Shown here in pieces: positions 1 to 9,438 of a DNA stretch of 64,000 nt. Location of the stretch: assembly GCF_002813425.1 (NCBI RefSeq), contig NZ_PHUL01000001.1:1280001-1344000 (forward strand), in the 5' to 3' direction. The position numbers and the translations under genes were made by a program. The stretch's first letter is position 1, and each line of letters begins with the position of its first letter. This stretch comes from Cellulophaga sp. RHA19. Its GTDB lineage: Bacteria; Bacteroidota; Bacteroidia; Flavobacteriales; Flavobacteriaceae. Below the pieces are notes generated by a model that was not told the DNA's origin, made no database searches, and saw nothing but the letters and a program-made list of their open reading frames with translations.

Positions 1-1
1 C

Positions 2-1969
2 TTAAAAGGTACAGATTGGGGTGCTGATAATGAAACGGATAAGTTATTTAGAGGTTTTACTAGAGATGATTTAGATTATGATGGGGTAAATGTTTATGGT
101 GATGAAGTAAGTCAGAATATGTTTAGTGTTGCACAAATACTTACCAAAACTAATAACCCAGCTACAGGAGAGCCAATTTTACCTGCTGGAGCAGAAGCAC
201 TAGTGCCTAATGTTAATGTGAGTAGAACTGGTTATAATGAAAAATATTTGACTGATTACAATGCAGAAAGCATTAAGGCTGATTGGGGACTTTATTACAG
301 ACCGTGGGAAAATGATTTTGAAATTTCTTATGTTGGTAAAGTAGGTTCTGGGTCTACAATTTACCAAGGAGCAAACAGGTATGCTATTGATGATTTCTTT
401 TTACAACAGCATAAAATTGAAATTAAGAACGATAATTTTTTCTTAAGAGGATATATGACAGAGGATAAAGCAGGAGATTCCTATGATATGGTATTTACAG
501 GGATTAATATAAACAGGGCTTGGAAATCTGACCCACAATGGTTTGCAGAATATGTTGGTACGTATGTACAGAGTACTTTAGGTGGTGCAACATCAGACCA
601 AGCACATGCTAATGCAAGAGCACAAGCTGAATCAGGGAGATATCTACCGGGTACACCTGAGTTTCAGGCGGCATTTGAAAAAAGTATAAATGATCCGGAT
701 TTAAGTTCTGGTTCTAAGTTTCAAGATAATTCAAAAATTTATCATGCAGATGCAAACTATAATTTTTCTGAAATAATTGAATTTGCAGATATTCAAGTGG
801 GTGGGTCTACAAGAACATATGAGCTAAATTCTTCAGGTACAATTTATACAGATAATGACGGACCTATTAGGTATTCTGAATTTGGTATTTATACACAAAT
901 ACAGAAAAAATTAATGGAAGATCGTTTAAAGCTAACAGGTTCTTTACGTTATGATAAGTCGGAGCTGTTTGATGGTTTCTTTTCTCCAAGATTAGCTGCT
1001 GGTTATACTTTAGGTGAAAATAAAAACCATAATTTAAGAGCATCTTTTCAGACAGGATTTAGAAATCCTACTACACAGGATTTATACATTGGTTTAGACG
1101 TTGGTAGAGCTATTTTAATAGGTGGTGCTAAAGATAACTTAGATAGAGATGTTAGAACATATGGTATTAGTCAAGATGCACAAGATGATCTTGGTCAGCC
1201 TGCAACGATAGAAAAATCTGGAGATGGTGCTTACAATAATTCTTATTTGGCAAGTTCTTTACAGGCTTTTGGAGCTTCAGGAAACCCTGCAGATTTAAAA
1301 GTGGCAAATTCAAACTTAGCAAAACCAGAGCAGGTAACTTCGTTTGAATTAGGATATAGAGGTAAAGTACATGGTGTGGTAATAGATTTAAGTGGATACT
1401 ATAATAGTTATAAGGACTTTTTGTCTAACGAGACTGTAGTTTCTACTTTTTATGGTGAAGCAGGTGATAATAGCTTATCTGTTTTGGCATTAGCTAATGG
1501 AGATTATCAGGCTTATCAAACATATACAAACTCTGAGGCAAATGTAAACTCTTATGGTGCTACATTAGGCTTAGATACTAAAGTTTTAGGCGGATTTGAT
1601 TTAGGAGCAAATTATACATATTCTAAGTTAGATTTTGACCAAGAGGCAAACCCTGATTTTAGAACAAACTTTAATACTCCAGAGCATAAGTTTAAAGCTA
1701 ATTTTGGTAAAACTGATTTATTTGAAAATATTGGTTTTAATGTAGCTTACAGGTGGAGTGACTCTTATTTTTGGGAAGCATCATTTGGAGATGGTCAGGT
1801 GCCTTCTTTTAGCGTTTTAGATGCTCAGGTAAATATTACTGTGCCAAGTATAAAATCTAACTTTAAAGTTGGTGCTTCTAATTTATTAGGAGATGAGTAT
1901 TTTACAGCATTTGGTACTGGTTACGTAGGTTCTCAATACTATGTTTCTTGGACAATTAATAATTTATAA
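2..1969 (+). CDS. TonB-dependent receptor, 5' end outside window
   Basis: The reading frame is open from base 2, so the internal Met codon at 119 is not the start; about 655 C-terminal residues are visible. The plug domain lies outside the window. What is seen is an outer-membrane beta-barrel of alternating aromatic strands, with a motif typical of TonB receptors (LAKPEQVTSFELGYRG near 1315-1365) and a last strand ending at the C-terminus (WTINNL). Family role is TonB/ExbBD-energised import of large or scarce ligands across the outer membrane; the ligand cannot be read here. A lipoprotein gene follows after 9 bases, so the two are probably co-transcribed, as is usual for receptor/lipoprotein pairs in Bacteroidota. 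Family call is secure, substrate unknown. Confidence 0.9.
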   Translation, partial: LKGTDWGADNETDKLFRGFTRDDLDYDGVNVYGDEVSQNMFSVAQILTKTNNPATGEPILPAGAEALVPNVNVSRTGYNEKYLTDYNAESIKADWGLYYRPWENDFEISYVGKVGSGSTIYQGANRYAIDDFFLQQHKIEIKNDNFFLRGYMTEDKAGDSYDMVFTGININRAWKSDPQWFAEYVGTYVQSTLGGATSDQAHANARAQAESGRYLPGTPEFQAAFEKSINDPDLSSGSKFQDNSKIYHADANYNFSEIIEFADIQVGGSTRTYELNSSGTIYTDNDGPIRYSEFGIYTQIQKKLMEDRLKLTGSLRYDKSELFDGFFSPRLAAGYTLGENKNHNLRASFQTGFRNPTTQDLYIGLDVGRAILIGGAKDNLDRDVRTYGISQDAQDDLGQPATIEKSGDGAYNNSYLASSLQAFGASGNPADLKVANSNLAKPEQVTSFELGYRGKVHGVVIDLSGYYNSYKDFLSNETVVSTFYGEAGDNSLSVLALANGDYQAYQTYTNSEANVNSYGATLGLDTKVLGGFDLGANYTYSKLDFDQEANPDFRTNFNTPEHKFKANFGKTDLFENIGFNVAYRWSDSYFWEASFGDGQVPSFSVLDAQVNITVPSIKSNFKVGASNLLGDEYFTAFGTGYVGSQYYVSWTINNL

Positions 1970-1978
1970 GATTTAAAT

Positions 1979-3502
1979 ATGAAAACTAAATATATATGGC
2001 TAGTAGCCGCAATGGTGGCATTTTCTTCTTGTAGTGATGATGACGATTCGTCTACAATGAAGGAAGAACAATTACCGGAATTAACAGCAGGGACGGCAGA
2101 TTTTTCAAATTATGTTTCATTAGGAGCTTCTTTTACTGCAGGATATACAGATGGAGCTTTGTTTAAAGCATCTCAGGAAATGTCTTTTCCAAATATACTT
2201 TCTCAGAAGTTTGTTAATGCGGGTGGTAGTACAACATTTACACAACCATTAACAAATGATAATTTTGGAGGATTAGCCTTAAACGGAGATAGAATTGCAG
2301 ATCCTAGATTAGTTTTTGGTGGAGCAGGACCAGTGCCATTAGAGGTGGCGCTTCAAAGTTCTGTTACTGTTTCTACAGATATAATTTTAAATAACCCAAC
2401 AGGTCCTTTTAGTAATATGGGAGTTCCTGGAGCTAAAAGTTTTCACTTATTAGCAAACGGATACGGAAATATATCTAATTTATCTGCAGGAGCAGCCAAC
2501 CCATACTTTGTTAGGATGACAGGTAGTACGCCAGATGCAAGTATGATAGAGTTAGCGGCAGCACAAAATCCAACATTTTTTACACTATCAGAAATAGGAG
2601 GAAATGATGTTTTAGGATTTGCTGTTTCTGGCGGTATGGGAGTTGATCAAACAGGTAATCCTAATGCAGCTTCTTATGGCTCAAATGATATAACAGATCC
2701 GGGTCTTTTTCAAGTTGTGCTAAGTGGTTTAGTAGATGCTTTAACTGCAAATGGAGCTAAAGGTGCTGTAACTAACGTACCTTATATTACGAGTTTGCCT
2801 CATTTTACAACAGTACCTCACAACCCTTTACCAATGGATGAAGCTACTGCTACACAAGTAAACAATGGTTACGCCCAATACAATGGAGGTTTACAGGCAA
2901 TGGTTACAGCTGGTTTATTAGATGAAGAAGAGGCAAAGGCACGTACAATAGAATTTGTTGCATCTGCGACCAACGCAGTGGTTATAGAAGATGAAGATTT
3001 AACAGATTTAACAGCATTTGGATTGCCAAGTTATAGGCATGCAACAGCAGATGATTTATTAGTTTTGCCAGCATCATCTTTTATTGGAACTAAAGTAAAT
3101 GATGACCCAACAATGGTTAACGGTGTATCTGTGCCGTTAAAAGATAAGTGGGTTTTAGTAGCAAGTGAGCTAGAATCTATAAAAACGGCAACAGACGCGT
3201 ATAATGCAACAATTGCATCTGTTGTTTCTGCAAAAGGATTGGCGTTGGTAGATTTAAATGCTATTCTTATACAAGCGTCAGAATCTGGTGTCCCTTTTGA
3301 TGAGTATACAGTGAATACAGATTTAGTATTTGGAGGCTTAATAAGTTTAGATGGTATACATTTAACTTCTAGAGGTTATGCATTAATGGCAAACAAATTT
3401 TTAGAGGCTATAGATGCAACTTATGAGTCTAATTTTGTGGCGTCAAAAAACTTAGCTAAAGCAGCAAATTATCCAACAAATTTTTCTCCTGCGTTGCAAT
3501 AG
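1979..3502 (+). CDS. SGNH/GDSL-hydrolase-like lipoprotein
   Basis: A 507-residue protein with a lipoprotein signal peptide (lipobox FSSC, Cys18) followed by an Asp/Ser-rich spacer, a common outer-membrane lipoprotein export pattern in Bacteroidota. The SGNH-hydrolase blocks are recognisable: the block I serine in SLGASF (Ser51), Asn209 in GGND, and Asp458/His461 in DGIHLT near the C-terminus. The family includes esterases, lipases and carbohydrate deacetylases. The block I sequence is GASF rather than GDSL, but the serine is kept. It lies 9 bases after the TonB receptor and is followed by a strong terminator, so it is probably the last gene of a receptor-lipoprotein operon. It may act on the receptor's ligand; the substrate is not deducible. 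Confidence 0.82.
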   Translation: MKTKYIWLVAAMVAFSSCSDDDDSSTMKEEQLPELTAGTADFSNYVSLGASFTAGYTDGALFKASQEMSFPNILSQKFVNAGGSTTFTQPLTNDNFGGLALNGDRIADPRLVFGGAGPVPLEVALQSSVTVSTDIILNNPTGPFSNMGVPGAKSFHLLANGYGNISNLSAGAANPYFVRMTGSTPDASMIELAAAQNPTFFTLSEIGGNDVLGFAVSGGMGVDQTGNPNAASYGSNDITDPGLFQVVLSGLVDALTANGAKGAVTNVPYITSLPHFTTVPHNPLPMDEATATQVNNGYAQYNGGLQAMVTAGLLDEEEAKARTIEFVASATNAVVIEDEDLTDLTAFGLPSYRHATADDLLVLPASSFIGTKVNDDPTMVNGVSVPLKDKWVLVASELESIKTATDAYNATIASVVSAKGLALVDLNAILIQASESGVPFDEYTVNTDLVFGGLISLDGIHLTSRGYALMANKFLEAIDATYESNFVASKNLAKAANYPTNFSPALQ

Positions 3503-3521
3503 AAAAATATAAATGTTATAG

Positions 3522-3554
3522 AAAAGCGCCTTATTTAATAAGGCGCTTTTTTTT
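3522..3554 (+). terminator. Rho-independent terminator after the SGNH lipoprotein
   Basis: A perfect 12-bp stem (3522-3533 with 3539-3550, loop TTTAA) is followed by a run of T. It ends the receptor/lipoprotein operon before atpD. Confidence 0.9.
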
Positions 3555-3636
3555 ATAAAATGTGTTTAAGAACTAAAAGGTTTTCAATAAGTTAAAAAAA
3601 CAATAAAAAGTAGTTTTTATTTAAATTTGAAAAACT

Positions 3637-3644
3637 TATCTTTG
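3637..3644 (+). promoter_or_regulatory. atpD promoter, -7 element
   Basis: TATCTTTG matches the Bacteroidota -7 consensus TAnnTTTG, with a T-rich -33 region near 3613-3618. A start near 3650 gives a leader of about 80 nt. The leader can form a 6-bp hairpin, ACCCTG (3646-3651) with CAGGGT (3673-3678). Confidence 0.65.
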
Positions 3645-3717
3645 CACCCTGAAAAACACGGGGTCTGTATTACAGGGTTTTATGTTTTTTAAAAAACGAA
3701 AAATTATATATAAATAA

Positions 3718-5238
<1,521 letters not shown>

Positions 5239-5247
5239 ATAATACAT

Positions 5248-5285
5248 AATATTACGTGTTAGCTAAATGGCTTGCACGTAATATT
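5248..5285 (+). repeat. Hairpin in the atpD-atpC gap
   Basis: AATATTACGTG (5248-5258) is perfectly complementary to CACGTAATATT (5275-5285), with a 16-base loop. It occupies most of the 67-base gap between two genes that should be co-transcribed. There is only a weak T-run after it, so a processing or partial-attenuation site that lowers epsilon relative to beta is more likely than a full terminator. Confidence 0.6.
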
Positions 5286-5305
5286 TATTTAATACTTTTA
5301 TAATT

Positions 5306-5584
5306 ATGTATTTAGAAATTGTATCACCAGAAGCTACATTATTTGCAGGAGAAGTTGTTTCTGTAACTGTACCTGGTATTAATGGAGATTTTCAAATGTT
5401 ATCTAATCACGCACCAGTTGTTTCGTTATTACAGCAAGGTACTGTTAAGATTCAAGGAAATGTATCTATAGATGAGGCTTTTGAGGGTAAATTCTCTAAA
5501 GGTTCTAACGGAGATACTGTTTTAGCTATAAGCAGTGGAACTATAGAAATGAAAGATAATAAAGTTATTGTACTAGCGGATTAA
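5306..5584 (+). CDS. atpC: F1F0 ATP synthase subunit epsilon, short form
   Basis: A 92-residue protein beginning MYLEIVSPEATLFAGEV, the typical start of the epsilon N-terminal beta-sandwich that docks on gamma and the c-ring. Most bacterial epsilon subunits have about 130-140 residues, with a C-terminal helical hairpin that can inhibit ATP hydrolysis. This one stops after the sandwich domain. Short epsilon subunits of this kind are common in Bacteroidota, so this is probably not a truncation. It follows atpD and ends at a terminator. Confidence 0.93.
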   Translation: MYLEIVSPEATLFAGEVVSVTVPGINGDFQMLSNHAPVVSLLQQGTVKIQGNVSIDEAFEGKFSKGSNGDTVLAISSGTIEMKDNKVIVLAD

Positions 5585-5611
5585 GTATAGCTAACTCTAC
5601 TAAATAAATAT

Positions 5612-5642
5612 AAACGTGAAGTTAAATGCTTCGCGTTTTTTT
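5612..5642 (+). terminator. Terminator after atpC
   Basis: A ten-pair stem (5612-5621 with 5629-5638, one G-U pair) is followed by seven T. It ends the atpDC transcript. Confidence 0.87.
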
Positions 5643-5734
5643 ATGCCTTGCTTTTAAATTGTGATATTTTATAATGGCATTATCTTATTTTGTAAGAAAA
5701 TATGTTAAATAATAAATATTTAAAAGTAATTTCT

Positions 5735-5742
5735 TACATTTG
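5735..5742 (+). promoter_or_regulatory. Promoter -7 element in the gene-free gap after atpC
   Basis: TACATTTG matches TAnnTTTG on the + strand. It lies beyond the atpC terminator, with no + strand gene downstream before a second strong terminator. Confidence 0.5.
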
Positions 5743-5748
5743 ATACGT

Positions 5749-5886
5749 CTAAAGTATATGTTTTAAGCGTATTTAAAAGAAACACAGCGCATTATAATAA
5801 TGTGTATTATATAATATTTATTTTATTATTGGAGTTAGTATCTGTAATAAATGTAAAGCGTAAAGTGTAAACTTTGCGCTTTTTTG
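5749..5886 (+). ncRNA. Candidate small RNA of about 138 nt
   Basis: The 305-base stretch 5585-5889 holds no credible gene. It has its own -7 element (5735-5742) and, about 110 bases on, a terminator of 12 pairs (5855-5866 with 5871-5882, one G-U) followed by T6. The T-run is on the + strand only, so this terminator does not serve the minus-strand umuD that ends at 5890. The simplest reading is a free-standing + strand transcript. No similarity to a known RNA family is recognised, and the start site is estimated from promoter geometry. Confidence 0.45.
5855..5886 (+). terminator. Terminator of the candidate small RNA
   Basis: Stem 5855-5866 with 5871-5882, loop GTAA, then T-rich sequence to 5886. 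On the opposite strand the bases after the stem are not T-rich. Confidence 0.8.
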
Positions 5887-5889
5887 TTG

Positions 5890-6324
5890 TTATACTTTTT
5901 TTATAACATTGGTAACAATGCCCCAAATTATAAAGTTGTTTTCTTCAGTAATTTGTATGGGTTTGTAATTGGGGTTTTCTGGTTGTAGCCAAACTATATT
6001 ATTTTCAACTTTTAGTCTCTTTACGGTAAATTCACCGTCTAAATAGCAAACAGCAATTTTATTATGAGATGCTTCTAAACTTCGGTCTATAACTAATAAA
6101 TCATTATTTTCTAAACCAGCGCCAATCATAGACTCACCACTTACTCGTGCAAAAAAAGTTGCTTCGGGGTTTTTAATTAGTTCTTTGTCTAAGCTAATTC
6201 TATTCTCTTTAAAGTCATCAGCCGGAGACGGAAAGCCAGCAGAGATACCAGTATCTATAAAAATAGTAGAGCTACTGGTAGAGCTATCAACAGAGAAAAA
6301 AGTAAGATTTGTATTTTTTATCAC
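5890..6324 (-). CDS. umuD: UmuD-like S24 self-cleaving protein
   Basis: This 144-residue protein matches the SOS mutagenesis subunit UmuD, which self-cleaves after RecA contact and joins UmuC in polymerase V. The cleavage site is the Ala29-Gly30 pair in ISAGFPSP. The catalytic Ser65 is in SGESM and Lys102 in FTVKRL, with spacing as in the S24/LexA fold. No DNA-binding domain precedes the peptidase domain, which separates it from LexA. The start is GTG at 6324; there is no in-frame ATG upstream before the umuC stop. It begins 2 bases after umuC ends, so it is the second gene of the operon, the reverse of the E. coli umuDC order. Confidence 0.92.
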   Translation of the reverse strand: MIKNTNLTFFSVDSSTSSSTIFIDTGISAGFPSPADDFKENRISLDKELIKNPEATFFARVSGESMIGAGLENNDLLVIDRSLEASHNKIAVCYLDGEFTVKRLKVENNIVWLQPENPNYKPIQITEENNFIIWGIVTNVIKKV

Positions 6325-6326
6325 GC

Positions 6327-7583
6327 TTAATTTACTTTTATAATGTCGTTAAAACTTGTTGTGTACTTAGGAGATAAGTGTTCTTGTTTCATTTTCCAGG
6401 TTCGCTCCAAATCTTGATTGGCAATTTTTAATTTTTGATCACCATATTTAAAATTTAATTTATCTATGGCTTTCATTAAAGGTTTGTGCTTTGGGTTTTC
6501 TGTGGTAAACAAATGCAGTTGGTGATTATTTGTGGGTACTAAACCAGTAACAATAACACCAGCACGCTTGTAGTTAATACCAGGTTTGTATATGTGTTCT
6601 ATAGCTTTTATAGCTGCGTTGCTAATTGCTAGGCTAGAATCTGTTGGGTAAGACATATTTACGCTAAAAGTTCCTCTATGTTGTTCTGCGCCTTGTTTAT
6701 GTTTATCACTACTTAATAAAACAACTACCGTATGGCAACTAGAGTTTTGTTTGCGCAACTTTTCTGCACAGCTACTAGCAAAAGTAGATATACGCTCTTT
6801 TATATTTTCTATGTCAGAAAAAGTATGTTCAAAACTTCTGGTAGTTGCTATAGATTTTTTATTCTCTTTAATTTCTAGATCTAAAGTAGGTATGCCTTCC
6901 AAATCTTTTTTTAGTCGCCACTCGGTTATAGAAAAGTTTTTGCGCACCCAATCGTCAGGTAGGTTAACAAAGTCTAATGCTGTTTTACAATTTTTAATTG
7001 CTAAGCGCTTGTGAAGCCTTCTTCCAATTCCCCAAACGTCCTCAAGCTTTATCCATTTTAAGGCTTTTATACGTTTTTCTTCAGTATCAATAACATAAGT
7101 TCCTTTTGTTTGGTTGGGAAATTTACGTGCAATTTTGTTTGCTACTTTGCTAAGCGCTTTTGTTGGGGCAATACCAACGCAGGTAGGTATGCCAGTCCAT
7201 TTTAAAACACGGTCTCTTATTTCTGTTCCATAGGTCGTAAAATTATAATTGTTAAAGCCTTTAAACTGAATAAAAGCTTCATCAATACTATATACTTCTA
7301 CATCTGGAGAAAATTGTTGTAGTATGCTCATTACTCGACTGCTCATATCGCCGTATAATGAATAATTAGAAGAAAAAACGTGGACATTATTAGCTTTAAA
7401 AAAGCTTTTGTATTTAAAGGCAGGAGCGCCCATAGGTAAGCCAATTAATTTAGCTTCATCGCTTCTAGAGATTACACAGCCATCATTATTGCTTAAAATT
7501 GCAATAGGTTTTCCCTGTAGGCTAGGGTTAAAAACCCGCTCACAGGAGGCATAAAAGTTGTTACAATCTACTAGTGCATACAT
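6327..7583 (-). CDS. umuC: UmuC-like Y-family DNA polymerase
   Basis: A 418-residue translesion DNA polymerase subunit. The N-terminus MYALVDCNNFYASCERVF carries the first catalytic aspartate and the aromatic steric-gate region of Y-family polymerases; YSIDEAF supplies the second acidic pair. A DUF4113-like C-terminus follows. The frame extends 15 codons further upstream, but ATG at 7583 is chosen because homologues begin MYALVD and because the promoter element 7589-7596 would lie inside the longer frame. Only 5 bases separate that element from the ATG, implying a leaderless or nearly leaderless message. An inverted repeat frames the promoter. The product is expected to be damage-inducible. 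Confidence 0.94.
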   Translation of the reverse strand: MYALVDCNNFYASCERVFNPSLQGKPIAILSNNDGCVISRSDEAKLIGLPMGAPAFKYKSFFKANNVHVFSSNYSLYGDMSSRVMSILQQFSPDVEVYSIDEAFIQFKGFNNYNFTTYGTEIRDRVLKWTGIPTCVGIAPTKALSKVANKIARKFPNQTKGTYVIDTEEKRIKALKWIKLEDVWGIGRRLHKRLAIKNCKTALDFVNLPDDWVRKNFSITEWRLKKDLEGIPTLDLEIKENKKSIATTRSFEHTFSDIENIKERISTFASSCAEKLRKQNSSCHTVVVLLSSDKHKQGAEQHRGTFSVNMSYPTDSSLAISNAAIKAIEHIYKPGINYKRAGVIVTGLVPTNNHQLHLFTTENPKHKPLMKAIDKLNFKYGDQKLKIANQDLERTWKMKQEHLSPKYTTSFNDIIKVN

Positions 7584-7634
7584 TGTTGCAAAGGTACAAG
7601 ATTTGCTCTTTACATTTTGTATGTGCACTAGTAG
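7568..7634. repeat. Inverted repeat framing the umuC promoter
   Basis: CTACTAGTGCA at 7568-7578 is perfectly complementary to TGCACTAGTAG at 7624-7634, and similarity continues outward of the 45-base spacer with a 2-base gap (TAC and GTATG). One arm lies in the first umuC codons and the other just after the stop of the upstream peptidase gene. It could be an operator pair or a long stem in read-through mRNA. Confidence 0.55.
7589..7596 (-). promoter_or_regulatory. umuC promoter, -7 element
   Basis: TACCTTTG on the minus strand matches TAnnTTTG and ends 5 bases before the umuC ATG, so transcription should start at or next to the start codon. Confidence 0.6.
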
Positions 7635-7644
7635 TATGTGTTAA

Positions 7645-8766
7645 TTATAATTTTATTTTTTTAGTTAAGTCTTTTGGTAATGCATCTTTGTGTACCATAA
7701 CACTTATTGCTTTAAGTCGCATATAAGCCTCGCTAAAATATACATAGCCGTTATGTGTGGTTCTGCTAGCATCTGTGCCCCAACTGTTTTTTACTTTGTA
7801 GTATTTTGTTCCGTTTTGGTCTTTTACTGTGCCCGTTATGTGCATTAAATGGTCATCTGTAGTTGTAAAGTTTTCAAACTCGTTTTGTCTGTAGCTTTGC
7901 GTAACTTTTAGCTCTGGATAAATGCCTTCTAGTGCTTTTTTACTGTTTTCATAATTTGCAGGTACTACAGCAACTCCGTGTTTAGATGAAAACGTACGCT
8001 CGCTAACATCACAATCTAACTCAACAGTAAATCCGTTTTCTAGAGCGTTATCAATAGTATTCATCATTTGGTCTAAAGTAACATTGTACATACTACCGTT
8101 ACTCCAGTTATCAGGTATGTTTAATATAAACGAACTGTAAAAAGGAGCGTGTGTAAAAGAAGTAATTGTAACATAGTCTTCTGGTGTAATTTTGGTCATT
8201 TTTAAAAATGAAACAGGAGTATATTCTTTTCCTTGATAAGTAAAAGATGTTTTATTTGCTCCTAAATACACATCTAAAACAGCATTTACGGCTTTAGACC
8301 AGTTTTTGCTTAACTCTCCAGCAGGATTGTCTGCATATGTTTTTACCATAGCTTCTAGCACTGCAACTAATTCCGCGTGATTGTGAAAGTTGCTATTTTC
8401 TAGAAGTCCATTATATGCTTCTTGTGGTACAAGACCATAATTTTTAACCGAGTTAATTACATCATGTGCTAGTCCACCTTCGCTAAACTGAGCTTTACCT
8501 TGTCGCATCACAAAGTTTTCTGCTTTTTTAGGATAAGTATTACGCACAGTGTACATCTCAGACAAATCTATTTGCTTTCCGGTAAGTCGTATAATTTCCG
8601 ATTCTAAAAATGAAGAAGTAGAAAAACTCCAACATGTGCCCGTAGCTCCTTGACTAATAACAGGTGTTGCGTCTAAATCTATAACATCTGTAAATTTATA
8701 TGCTTCTTGTGCGTTTATAGCACCTATGGCAAGCATAAAGCCAAGGCTTAAAAGTAGTTTTCGCAT
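7645..8766 (-). CDS. Exported C1-family (PepC/bleomycin-hydrolase-like) cysteine peptidase
   Basis: A 373-residue papain-fold peptidase with a signal peptide (residues 1-19, cut after INA). Catalytic residues can be read: Gln39 and Cys45 in SQGATGTCWSFS, His306 in DHLMHITG and Asn327 in KNSWG. The overall layout resembles aminopeptidase C/bleomycin hydrolase rather than simple papain, but those are usually cytoplasmic and about 440-450 residues; this one is shorter and exported. The role is presumably degradation of peptides in the periplasm or outside the cell. The gene ends 61 bases before umuC on the same strand, but umuC has its own promoter. Confidence 0.87.
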   Translation of the reverse strand: MRKLLLSLGFMLAIGAINAQEAYKFTDVIDLDATPVISQGATGTCWSFSTSSFLESEIIRLTGKQIDLSEMYTVRNTYPKKAENFVMRQGKAQFSEGGLAHDVINSVKNYGLVPQEAYNGLLENSNFHNHAELVAVLEAMVKTYADNPAGELSKNWSKAVNAVLDVYLGANKTSFTYQGKEYTPVSFLKMTKITPEDYVTITSFTHAPFYSSFILNIPDNWSNGSMYNVTLDQMMNTIDNALENGFTVELDCDVSERTFSSKHGVAVVPANYENSKKALEGIYPELKVTQSYRQNEFENFTTTDDHLMHITGTVKDQNGTKYYKVKNSWGTDASRTTHNGYVYFSEAYMRLKAISVMVHKDALPKDLTKKIKL

Positions 8767-8807
8767 AGTGTTCTTAATTAATTAGTGCTTTGCGGTTAGC
8801 GTATTTT

Positions 8808-9245
8808 TTATTGATTAAAAGATTTTATGTATTCTATAAACTCTTTTCTCTCATATTTTTTAGCAAAATCTAAAGCAGACTGTTTATCATTGTTTCTAAG
8901 TGTAATCTCTGCACCTGCTTTAACAAGTTTTTTTGCCATTGCTAATCTGTTGTATTTGGCAGTATACATAAGAGGGGTTTTGTTGTTGCACGTTTTTTCT
9001 ACGTTAGCACTTTGTGCTATTAGTTCTGCAAAACAAGATTTCGCGTTAAGTTTTATAGAAAGTGTTAACAAAGTGTATTCAGACTCTTCAAACTTAAAGC
9101 AGTTATTAATTTCTTTGGTTGTTATGTGTTTTTTAAGAGCGGTAACATTATCGCTTTCTAAAGCACTTTTAATGTCGTTGTTTAGTTCTTGTGCGCTTGC
9201 ATAAGTAGAAATAATAAGTAGGAATGTTAAAAATAGGGTTTTCAT
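8808..9245 (-). CDS. Exported ankyrin-repeat protein
   Basis: A 145-residue protein with a signal peptide (cut near YASAQ, residue 18) followed by degenerate ankyrin repeats. The clearest unit is NNKTPLMYTAKYNRLAMAKKLVKAGAEI (written here as NNKTPLMYTAKY plus AKKLVKAGAEI, about residues 87-114), and a further one starts at NNDKQSALDFAKKYE. Ankyrin repeats mediate protein-protein contacts. It is 41 bases upstream of the exported cysteine peptidase on the same strand, so it may be co-transcribed; an inhibitor or chaperone role for that peptidase is possible but only inferred from position. Confidence 0.8.
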   Translation of the reverse strand: MKTLFLTFLLIISTYASAQELNNDIKSALESDNVTALKKHITTKEINNCFKFEESEYTLLTLSIKLNAKSCFAELIAQSANVEKTCNNKTPLMYTAKYNRLAMAKKLVKAGAEITLRNNDKQSALDFAKKYERKEFIEYIKSFNQ

Positions 9246-9426
9246 TATTTTGAGTTTATTTAATTTAACTAATGTTTATATAAAACGTTAGTGAGTTAAA
9301 TTTATTCTTTTTCTTTTACATATTCTAAAATATCTGATGGTAGTTGTTTTTTTTCAATTTGTTGTTAATATAACAATTGCTAGTTTCTAATACTTTTTTT
9401 AGCTTCAATTAAAATCCATCTCTTTG

Positions 9427-9434
9427 TATCTTTG
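9427..9434 (+). promoter_or_regulatory. bioF promoter, -7 element
   Basis: TATCTTTG matches TAnnTTTG and ends 4 bases before the bioF ATG at 9439, implying a leaderless transcript for the biotin operon. Confidence 0.6.
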
Positions 9435-9438
9435 CCAA

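Noticed and set aside
5306..5584. Truncated atpC
   Set aside because: At 92 residues it lacks the C-terminal helices, but short epsilon subunits are common in Bacteroidota and the frame ends cleanly before a terminator.
8827..9204. 125-codon + strand frame opposite the ankyrin gene
   Set aside because: The minus-strand product has a signal peptide and ankyrin repeats; the + strand one has no recognisable features.
9424..9438. Upstream TTG extension of bioF
   Set aside because: The extension includes the promoter -7 element; ATG at 9439 agrees with BioF homologues.
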